From Ignavibacteria bacterium (GTDB lineage: Bacteria; Bacteroidota; Ignavibacteria; Tepidaquicellales; Tepidaquicellaceae), in the NCBI GenBank assembly GCA_026417495.1, contig JAOADD010000038.1, forward strand, positions 106,270 through 170,269: 64,000 nt of DNA, written 5' to 3'. Of the stretch, positions 46,967 to 54,718 are shown in pieces (position 1 is the first letter of the stretch; each line of letters starts with the position of its first letter). Below the pieces are notes generated by a model, which ran no database searches, had not been told where the DNA came from, and worked only from the letters and a program-made list of their open reading frames with translations. The position numbers were made by a program, and so were the translations under genes.

Positions 46967-47678
46967 TTTTGTATATTTCCCATAATTTATCTAAAACAAT
47001 TTTTAATTCTGGTGCAAGTATTTCAAAATCATCTGTTTTTGAAGGCATATTGTTGAATATTATATACGGTACTTTTACACCATTTATATTAATATGTGTT
47101 TTTGATTTCTTTAAATCATGGAAATCTACTTTTTTATATAATTTCTCAAGCTTTTTATCAGGTAATCCGTGTTCTAATATACTATCAGGTTTTTCGGGGT
47201 TGAATCTTTTTCTATTTTTTCTCAATGACTCCTCAAAAGTTACATCTACATAAAGTAATGCAGCATTATGCAATAATTCTTTTGATAAATGTTTAAACGC
47301 TTCTTTATATCCACCGTGTTCTGTTCCCCTTGAAAACTCAATCAAAAATGTGATTTCATCAAGTTCCTCTTTATGATCACGGACATATTTATAATATTCT
47401 AAAGAAATTCTCTCTATTAAAAGGTGCCATAAATATTTATATTTGAAATACCCATCTTTTGTCGTATGTAGTCTTGGTTTTTTGAATTTTCTTGATAATA
47501 TATCATCTTCTTCAAACCAAGTCCAGAGCATCGGGAAATCATCTATTTCTACTAATTTTCCAATGTGATACTTTTCTTCTCTTTCAATATCAGAAATATT
47601 TTTGAGAAAATTTATAATTTCTGACTTACCAGATGCAGGTCTTCCGAGTAAAATTATTTTTCTAAATATGTTTTCCAT
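46959..47678 (-). CDS. P-loop NTPase of unknown function
   Basis: This 239-residue protein starts with a Walker A in 'LLGRPASGKSEI'. Other visible features are 'VEIDDFPMLWTWFEEDD', 'FLIEFSRGTEHGGY' and 'VDVTFEESLRKNRKRF', reminiscent of nucleoside or sugar kinases with a lid arginine cluster. I cannot assign a substrate. The 8-base overlap with the WbpB-like gene suggests linked expression with the sugar genes. Confidence 0.75.
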   Translation of the reverse strand: MENIFRKIILLGRPASGKSEIINFLKNISDIEREEKYHIGKLVEIDDFPMLWTWFEEDDILSRKFKKPRLHTTKDGYFKYKYLWHLLIERISLEYYKYVRDHKEELDEITFLIEFSRGTEHGGYKEAFKHLSKELLHNAALLYVDVTFEESLRKNRKRFNPEKPDSILEHGLPDKKLEKLYKKVDFHDLKKSKTHININGVKVPYIIFNNMPSKTDDFEILAPELKIVLDKLWEIYKNG

Positions 47679-47807
47679 CGGTTTTGATTAATTTTAATAA
47701 TCTAAAATAACAATTTAAAAATTATAACTCTATACATTTAATTAAATTACTAGATATTATTGATAACTTATGAGAAGGAAAAGTAAATATTTAAGAAATT
47801 GGACTTT

Positions 47808-49343
47808 TTAACCTCTATTATAATTTGAATTTTTGAATAACTCATCTAATTTTTTAGATATTTCAGCAGGATTTGTTAGTGGTTTATCACTATCTTCTTC
47901 TACTTTATAATCTAAATACTTTGCTTTCTTCATTGTTTGGAAAAACGGTAATTTTGTTCTATTTGTTGTTTCTATATGTTCACCATTGTCATTAACTATT
48001 ATAACTTTTGGTAAGAATGCCCCAGGTTTTCCTATGAATTTATCCATAATTTTAACTGCTTCTTCAAATTCTTCTCTTGTTGCTCTTCCGAGTGCTTCAT
48101 ATCTATTTATTATCTTATCGTCCCAAGTATAAACGGTTGCGTAACTTTCAGATATTTTTTCATCAATACCAATGTTCATATTTAACTCATCGTATACCAG
48201 AGGTGACAAAAAAACTTTACCTTTACCTCCAACTAAATTAGATACATATCTTGGAAGTGCAAGACCTGATATCCAACCCTGTAAATGTTTCATATAAATT
48301 AAACCTATCTGGACTGGAACTATAAAGTGAACTAACCCTTTTTCTTTATGACATTGTAATAGATAATAAGGGTGTATCCCAATCCAGAACATCCTTCGAA
48401 AAGTTTCAGCTAATGTTTTGTAATAATCATTTACATGGTTTAGTAGAACTGTTTGATTTCTGATGGTGAATCCAAAACTTTTTATCTTTTTGACTGCTTC
48501 TTTTAGGTCTTTTGTTATTTCTTGATAATGGTTTATATGTGTCATAAAATATACATATTTCTCTTCTCCTTTATTGTATCTATTAGCGGATGTTTTTATC
48601 AATTCAAGTAGTTCATCAGTTATTGCCATAGGAAGTACCACAGGTACTCTTGTCGCTATCCTTATTGCTCGCAAATGGGGAATCTTACTTAATTCTTCTA
48701 ATACATATTTTAATCTTTTTTTGCTTATTCTCAATGCATCACCACCTGTTACAAGTACTTCATCTATATTTTTGTTATAATTAATATAGAATAAACCTTT
48801 ATTTATGTCTAAAAGATTCATATCAGTTGATGCATCAAGAGATTTAGTTCTCTGGCAATGGACACAATAAGAAGCGCAACTTGTATTTTTTGCAACGAAA
48901 AGTGCTATTCTATTAGGATATCTTTGATAAGCTGCTCCATATGAGCGTTCTGATTCTGACATTGCTCCTTCTATTCCAGTGTTTTGAAACAATAAGTTTG
49001 CGGGTGTCGGTACACACTGCCAAAAAATTGGACACAACCTTTTATATGGCTTTTCATATTCTGGCATTACTGGATTAAAAGGGTCTTCTTGCATCAAACA
49101 AGCATAGTATGGTGTTATTCTTAAAGGATCTTTCCCTTTACTCCTTAATGCATTTACGACTCTATTTATTTCTTTTTCTTGATAAGGGTTGAGCTTTATT
49201 ATTTTCTTTAATTGCTCTACATTTCTAATAGTATTCTTAAGTTGCCATTCAGGATTTAACCATTCTTCATCAGTAACATCACTCCAAAGTTCAATTGTTC
49301 TATGATCTCTAGGATTATAAAAAATTTCCTTTTCCTTATACAT
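47808..49343 (-). CDS. KamA-family radical SAM 2,3-aminomutase, glutamate-2,3-aminomutase-like pocket
   Basis: The 511-residue protein aligns well with lysine 2,3-aminomutase: radical SAM cysteines C156, C160, C163 ('CASYCVHC'), 'VTGGDAL', 'TIRNQTVLLNHVND', and PLP lysine K376 in 'GGKGKV'. The two Asp that bind the lysine side chain are replaced by His332 and Asn369. They are 37 residues apart, the spacing of D293/D330 in lysine aminomutase and K332/N369 in clostridial glutamate 2,3-aminomutase. A substrate with an acidic side chain (glutamate or similar) is therefore more likely than lysine. Its neighbours give no pathway clue. A strong ribosome-binding site precedes it. Confidence 0.87.
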   Translation of the reverse strand: MYKEKEIFYNPRDHRTIELWSDVTDEEWLNPEWQLKNTIRNVEQLKKIIKLNPYQEKEINRVVNALRSKGKDPLRITPYYACLMQEDPFNPVMPEYEKPYKRLCPIFWQCVPTPANLLFQNTGIEGAMSESERSYGAAYQRYPNRIALFVAKNTSCASYCVHCQRTKSLDASTDMNLLDINKGLFYINYNKNIDEVLVTGGDALRISKKRLKYVLEELSKIPHLRAIRIATRVPVVLPMAITDELLELIKTSANRYNKGEEKYVYFMTHINHYQEITKDLKEAVKKIKSFGFTIRNQTVLLNHVNDYYKTLAETFRRMFWIGIHPYYLLQCHKEKGLVHFIVPVQIGLIYMKHLQGWISGLALPRYVSNLVGGKGKVFLSPLVYDELNMNIGIDEKISESYATVYTWDDKIINRYEALGRATREEFEEAVKIMDKFIGKPGAFLPKVIIVNDNGEHIETTNRTKLPFFQTMKKAKYLDYKVEEDSDKPLTNPAEISKKLDELFKNSNYNRG

Positions 49344-49353
49344 CGTTACTTAA

Positions 49354-49361
49354 CCTCCTTT
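49354..49361 (-). promoter_or_regulatory. Ribosome-binding site of the second KamA-family gene
   Basis: AAAGGAGG on the minus strand ends 10 bases before the ATG (49343-49341). It is a perfect Shine-Dalgarno core and supports the chosen start. Confidence 0.8.
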
Positions 49362-49447
49362 CCTGAAGTTTAAATTGTTAAAGGTTAAAGTAACTTTATG
49401 ATAAATTAAATATAATTATTATCTTTGTGATTTAAAATTATAAAATC

Positions 49448-50647
49448 TTAAAATTTCTTTTCCCAACTATACAGATAATCTAAAATAGTTTTAATACACT
49501 TTTCTTTTTCATCTGAATTTACAGTCAAACAAGGGATTTTTGGTTTAACTTTATATTTTTTATCGTAATATAGTATCAATAATATTTCTGTAAATTTTCT
49601 GACTTCCCCTATTTTAAGATAATTCAGCAATTCTTCATATGTTCTATTACTTAATTCTTTCCTAAAAAATTTTTCTTTCTCTTTAAATGTTTTTTCTATA
49701 TATGTTAAGCCCTCAAGGTTATTTCCAAAATAATCTCTAACAATTCGTTCTATTCTTTGTTCAAAAGAAGATTGAATTAATATACATGGAGCACTCTCTA
49801 TCTTAGTGTACAATGAATCAGGGATGAAAAAATCACCCACCTTTTTACTCTCACTTTCAATAATAAATTTACCTTTATAAAAGCTCGATTGGAATCCTTT
49901 TAGAATCTGTGAATAAATGTTATTCTCAAAGGCAGATTGATTCTTTACAGGTTGATAATTTTTAATTATATAAGGGATATTACCAAAAAGTGAGGAGTGA
50001 TGGTGTGCAGCTAATTCTAAATCAATAATAGGGAAATACTTCTTCAATTCATTAAGTATCTCAGTCTTTCCAACTCCAGTTAAACCAGAAAGTTCGATTA
50101 GATTAATTTTACTCAGTTGACTTTTTTCTGTTTCATCTGAAAAAAAATTATTTACTTCGGCTCTGTATGCTTTAAAACCTCCTAATATCGTTTTGCAACT
50201 ATATCCAAGTTCATTAATCATTTTTGCAAGATATTTACTTCTTCCACCTCCACGCCAACAATAAATTATGATTTCTTTTTCTTGCGCTAAGTTTTCTTTA
50301 AGAAAGTTTTCCAATATTTCGTATTTTTCAGATGCATATTCAAGGGCTAATTGAAAAGCAGCAGAAGTTGAATATTTTTTATAAATTAGACCAACATTAT
50401 GTCTTTCTTGATTTTTTAAAATTGGAAAATTTATTGATTTTGGGATTGATGATTCATCGTGTTCTTTTTCTGAACGGGCATCAATAATTAAATACTTATC
50501 GTTTTTGAATATATCTTTGAGTATTTCATCAATTTTTACTTGTTCTACTTTAAGTTCTTTAAATGATTGTATTTTTGGTAGGACTTTATTTAAATCATAG
50601 TTTCGGACATAAGAAAAAAGTTCTCTGTCTGAATTAAATTTTATCAT
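49448..50647 (-). CDS. selU: tRNA 2-selenouridine synthase (SelU/MnmH)
   Basis: The enzyme replaces sulfur by selenium in the wobble 2-thiouridine of some tRNAs, using selenophosphate. The 399-residue protein has a rhodanese domain with catalytic C130 in 'YCWRGGGRS' and a second P-loop domain with 'GLTGVGKTE'. 'ALEYASEKYE' and 'LGGFKAYR' are also typical. It lies 7 bases after selD, the source of selenophosphate. Confidence 0.94.
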   Translation of the reverse strand: MIKFNSDRELFSYVRNYDLNKVLPKIQSFKELKVEQVKIDEILKDIFKNDKYLIIDARSEKEHDESSIPKSINFPILKNQERHNVGLIYKKYSTSAAFQLALEYASEKYEILENFLKENLAQEKEIIIYCWRGGGRSKYLAKMINELGYSCKTILGGFKAYRAEVNNFFSDETEKSQLSKINLIELSGLTGVGKTEILNELKKYFPIIDLELAAHHHSSLFGNIPYIIKNYQPVKNQSAFENNIYSQILKGFQSSFYKGKFIIESESKKVGDFFIPDSLYTKIESAPCILIQSSFEQRIERIVRDYFGNNLEGLTYIEKTFKEKEKFFRKELSNRTYEELLNYLKIGEVRKFTEILLILYYDKKYKVKPKIPCLTVNSDEKEKCIKTILDYLYSWEKKF

Positions 50648-50654
50648 ATATATT

Positions 50655-51710
50655 TTAGAAGTGAAAAATTATTGTTCCTCCTTTATAATATCCTGATTCT
50701 TCAACATATCCAATTAACCTTGATGATGTATCACCAACTTTTTGCAATTCGTTGATTAGAAGATTGGCATCATTACTGTCAACCGAGATTAGTAACCCTC
50801 CTGAAGTCTGTGGATCGTATAATAAATGTTCTAATGTTTCATTCACATTACCTTCATTAATAACATAATCTTGAGTATATATCCTATTTGATTTATCTGC
50901 TCTTGTCAACATTTTTTTCTCAACTGCTGTTATTGCACCACTTAGTATTGGTAATTCGTTTACATTAATATGGAATACTACATTTGATGCTTTTGCCATT
51001 TGCATCGAATGGCCTGCAAGTCCAAAACCTGTTATATCTGTGCAACCATTTACATCTATTTTAACCATACATTCAGATGCATATTTATTTAACCGTGTCA
51101 TTGATTGTATCAATCCTTCATATACATCCTCATCAAGTTTATCATATTTTATACAATTGTTGAGTACTCCAGTACCAAGCCCTTTTGTTAGAATTAATCT
51201 GTCACCTGGTTGACAGGTAAAATTACTTTTTATTTGTTTTGGATTTATATACCCAGTAACTGCTAATCCATAAATAATGTTAGGTACATCAACTGTATGT
51301 CCACCAATAATAACACATCCTGCTTCTTGTGCTTTATCATTTCCACCTCTTAGAATTTCTTTCAAAATATTTAAATCTTCTTTCTGTGGAAACACAACTA
51401 TATTTAGAGCATTGATTGGAATTCCACCCATTGCATAAACATCACTTAAAGAGTTTGCAACTGCAATCATACCAAATGTATATGGATCATCAACCACAGG
51501 TGTAAAAAAATCTGTTGTATGAATTAAAGCATATTCATCACTTATTTTATACACACCAGCATCATCACAGCGATCAAAACCAATGATAACATTATCATTT
51601 GTATACCATCCGATATCTTTAAGAACATCACTTAATAGGAAGGGGAACAGTTTTGCTGCACAACCAGCGGAGCTTACCATTTGTGTTAATCTGAAAGTAT
51701 TATTTCCCAT
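50655..51710 (-). CDS. selD: Selenide, water dikinase (selenophosphate synthase)
   Basis: SelD makes selenophosphate from selenide and ATP. In this 351-residue protein the active-site pair falls at C17 and K20 ('SSAGCAAK'), the same numbering as E. coli, so it is a cysteine form, not selenocysteine. Other blocks are 'HTTDFFTPVVDDPY', 'GGHTVD', 'TDITGFGLAGH' and 'YDPQTSGGLL'. It starts one base into the stop of the PAS-rich gene (TAATG) and leads into selU. No selA or selB is in the window. Confidence 0.95.
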   Translation of the reverse strand: MGNNTFRLTQMVSSAGCAAKLFPFLLSDVLKDIGWYTNDNVIIGFDRCDDAGVYKISDEYALIHTTDFFTPVVDDPYTFGMIAVANSLSDVYAMGGIPINALNIVVFPQKEDLNILKEILRGGNDKAQEAGCVIIGGHTVDVPNIIYGLAVTGYINPKQIKSNFTCQPGDRLILTKGLGTGVLNNCIKYDKLDEDVYEGLIQSMTRLNKYASECMVKIDVNGCTDITGFGLAGHSMQMAKASNVVFHINVNELPILSGAITAVEKKMLTRADKSNRIYTQDYVINEGNVNETLEHLLYDPQTSGGLLISVDSNDANLLINELQKVGDTSSRLIGYVEESGYYKGGTIIFHF

Positions 51711-54700
51711 TATATATATTTTTTTATTATACTTAATAGTTGTTCTTTTCTGAAAGGTTTTGCTATGTGTTCAGTGAAGCCTGCTTCTAATAAATTTTGC
51801 CTATCTAAAAAATTTGTGTATCCTGTTATTGCAATAAAAGGTTTGCTTTTATATTTACTGATTTTTCTTAACTCTTTTAGGATTTCCAACCCATCTTTTT
51901 CATTTCCTAAATCAATATCAATGATTAGTATATCGTATACCTCTTCTCTTGCTTTTTCAAGTGTTTCGGTAATTGATTTTGTCCATATAATATCAAATTT
52001 ATCTTGCAAGTAAATTTTAATTATTTCAGCATTTGATAAATTATCTTCCACTAGTAGTACTCTTTTAACCTTTTTCTTGATTTTATTTTTATCAAGAGTG
52101 CTATCAGTTTTAGGGAACACTAATTCTACTTCTATTTCTCGTTTATTTCGAACCTTCAATAATAAATCAATATCTATTAAATTGATTAACTTTTTTAAAG
52201 TAATCAATTCGGAATGAAATTTTGAACTATGAAAGTCAGTATTGAAGTCTTTATCCCTGTTGGACTTCTTTTCGAATAATAATAAATTTTTATCTATAAT
52301 ATTTTTGCTTCTACCAATTAATAACATATTCTCATAAACGACTCCAATTTTTTTAGTTTTCTTAAATTCAATTTTTACTGTTCCTTCTTCAATAATATTA
52401 ATTAATATATGGTTTAGTATTTTCACAATTAATTCTAATATCCTATTATCACATCTTATATTTACTTTATTCTTGCGCTTTGGATATTGAAATTTTACTT
52501 TTTCTTGATATGTATTTATACTTCTATAAACAGATTTTAACATTTCCATTAATTCTAATTCCTCAATTTCTCTTTTAACTTTGCTTACATCGTTATTTAA
52601 AATATTATTTGCCAGCAATAATAAATTCATTAAAAATTTATCTTGTATTATTTCTAAATTTTTTAATTTTTCAAAATGAAGATTTGTATTTTTGTCATTT
52701 GTATTTTCTGTGATGTTAATCACTTCTTTTAGAATGAGGTCAATAATACTTCTATATATTGATATATTTTCATTTATTTTTTTAAGGTTATTTAATTCAG
52801 CAATTATTTTCTTTTCTTTATCAATATTAAACTTTACAACCACATAGTTTTTTTCTTTATTTTTTGAATTATTAATTGAAGTAATTAAATTACTTTCATA
52901 ATAATATTCACCATTTTTAGTTCTGGATAAAAACTCACCATTCCAATTACCACTTTTTCTTAGAGAGTTAAGAATATTTTCATATATCATTTTATCATTT
53001 TCAGGAAACTCATAAAAACCGAATCTTTTTCCTACAACCTCATGAGAATTGTAACCAGTAAGTTTAGTAAACGCACTATTTGCATATTCAATATTTAAGT
53101 TATTATCTATTATTAAAATAGGATGTGGAATTACTTCTATGATACTGTAAAGATTATCAATTGTTAAAGTATTCTCATCAGTTATATCAACCCCAATTGC
53201 AGTTATTCCAACGACTTTTCCACTTTTTTTAAGTAAATTATTTCTCCATCTTATTAATTTTTCATCACCTGATTTTGTTAGAATAAAATTTGTGAAATAA
53301 TCTTTGGTTAATGTTTTTCTCTTACGGAACTCACTGAATGTGTTATATAATTCAGGATATTTTTTTGGTGGGTTAAAAATAAGAAACCAGTTTTTCCCTA
53401 ATACCTCTTCTCGTTTATAACCTGTAACTTCTTCAGCCGCTTTATTAAAAATTTTTATATTTCCATCTAAATCAATATTAATAACCATTGAATTAGTTTG
53501 TTCTATTAGTTCGTTTATGAATTCGAAACTTTCAGCTAGTTGATGTTCCATTTGCTTAATCTCAGTTACATTAACTTTTATACCAATAATACCTTTTACT
53601 TTTCCCTCATTATCAAAGTATGGAGATTTATGTATAAGAAAATATTCTAAATTTCCTGTTATAGGATTTTTTATTTGATATTCATTTGTCTGCAACTTCA
53701 AATTTTTTATTATTTCTTTATCAAAATATTCTAATTTTTCTGCATCGGTTTTACTATATAAATCATATGCCGTTTTGTAAGTTATCTCACTTGGTTTCAT
53801 TTTAAAGTATTCTGCGAATACTTTATTACAACCCACATATCTCAAATTTAAATCTTTATAAAATATACCAGCAGGTATTGAATCAATTAAATATCTTATA
53901 AAAGTATTCTGAAAATCTATTGATTGCTCAATTTTGATTTTTTCGGATATATCTTCCACTAATTCTAATATATAAAGAACTTCATTATTATTATCTTTAA
54001 TAGGAGTAGATCGCAAAAGGAAATATCTTAATTTGTCTCCAGATGGAGTTTCTGTTATAGTTTCATGAATCTCACCGTCTTCCAAAGTCTTTATGCAGGG
54101 GCAATATATGCATGGTGCATCGCGAGGAGGATCGTTATATGTCTTATAGCATATCATATCGGAATTTTCTATTATATGCGGGAAATAATCCTTCATCTTT
54201 TTATTTGCAAAAACAATTCGAAATTCTTTATCTAATACCGATATTCCAATTTTCAAATCATCAAATATTTGTCTAAACTTTGTCTCGCTTATTTCATATT
54301 TCCTTTGTAAATCACTTATCTCACTTATATCAGATAGAATGCAAATATAATTTGAGTTGTTTTCTCGTGTAAAAAAACATCTAAATGTATTTACTCTTGA
54401 TGTCTCAAACTTTATTTTTATTGTCTGTGGTTTTGACTCGATTTTCCATATGTTAAAATAATCCTGAAGGCTTTTGTTTTCTATTGTTTTTATCTCTTTT
54501 AATGTTTGATATCTTAAAGCATTTAGTTTTTCATCGTATATATAATTATTATCGCTGTATTTTATTATTCCCTCTTTATTGAATTTTATATATGTAATAG
54601 AATTATCTGTATACAAAATATTATATATTTTCTGTTTTTCATTCAGAATTTCAATATCCCTTTTTAATTTTTTTACTAAACTAATTAATTCTGACTTTTT

Positions 54701-54718
54701 AAGATTATGATAGTCCAT
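51710..54718 (-). CDS. PAS-rich sensor with degenerate kinase core and C-terminal receiver domain
   Basis: The 1002-residue protein has a short N-terminal coiled coil, then about four PAS domains (for example 'FRQIFDDLKIGISVLDKEFRIVFAN', 'NITGYKREEVLGKNW' type blocks) spanning ~60-620. Residues ~625-850 lie where a histidine kinase core is expected, but no 'SHE/DxRxP' H-box and no N, G1 or G2 box is visible. A receiver domain at ~885-1002 has phospho-acceptor D934 and 'KPFR'. No membrane span. It overlaps the next sensor by 14 bases. It may be a pseudo-kinase scaffold that is phosphorylated by partners. Confidence 0.82.
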   Translation of the reverse strand: MDYHNLKKSELISLVKKLKRDIEILNEKQKIYNILYTDNSITYIKFNKEGIIKYSDNNYIYDEKLNALRYQTLKEIKTIENKSLQDYFNIWKIESKPQTIKIKFETSRVNTFRCFFTRENNSNYICILSDISEISDLQRKYEISETKFRQIFDDLKIGISVLDKEFRIVFANKKMKDYFPHIIENSDMICYKTYNDPPRDAPCIYCPCIKTLEDGEIHETITETPSGDKLRYFLLRSTPIKDNNNEVLYILELVEDISEKIKIEQSIDFQNTFIRYLIDSIPAGIFYKDLNLRYVGCNKVFAEYFKMKPSEITYKTAYDLYSKTDAEKLEYFDKEIIKNLKLQTNEYQIKNPITGNLEYFLIHKSPYFDNEGKVKGIIGIKVNVTEIKQMEHQLAESFEFINELIEQTNSMVINIDLDGNIKIFNKAAEEVTGYKREEVLGKNWFLIFNPPKKYPELYNTFSEFRKRKTLTKDYFTNFILTKSGDEKLIRWRNNLLKKSGKVVGITAIGVDITDENTLTIDNLYSIIEVIPHPILIIDNNLNIEYANSAFTKLTGYNSHEVVGKRFGFYEFPENDKMIYENILNSLRKSGNWNGEFLSRTKNGEYYYESNLITSINNSKNKEKNYVVVKFNIDKEKKIIAELNNLKKINENISIYRSIIDLILKEVINITENTNDKNTNLHFEKLKNLEIIQDKFLMNLLLLANNILNNDVSKVKREIEELELMEMLKSVYRSINTYQEKVKFQYPKRKNKVNIRCDNRILELIVKILNHILINIIEEGTVKIEFKKTKKIGVVYENMLLIGRSKNIIDKNLLLFEKKSNRDKDFNTDFHSSKFHSELITLKKLINLIDIDLLLKVRNKREIEVELVFPKTDSTLDKNKIKKKVKRVLLVEDNLSNAEIIKIYLQDKFDIIWTKSITETLEKAREEVYDILIIDIDLGNEKDGLEILKELRKISKYKSKPFIAITGYTNFLDRQNLLEAGFTEHIAKPFRKEQLLSIIKKYI

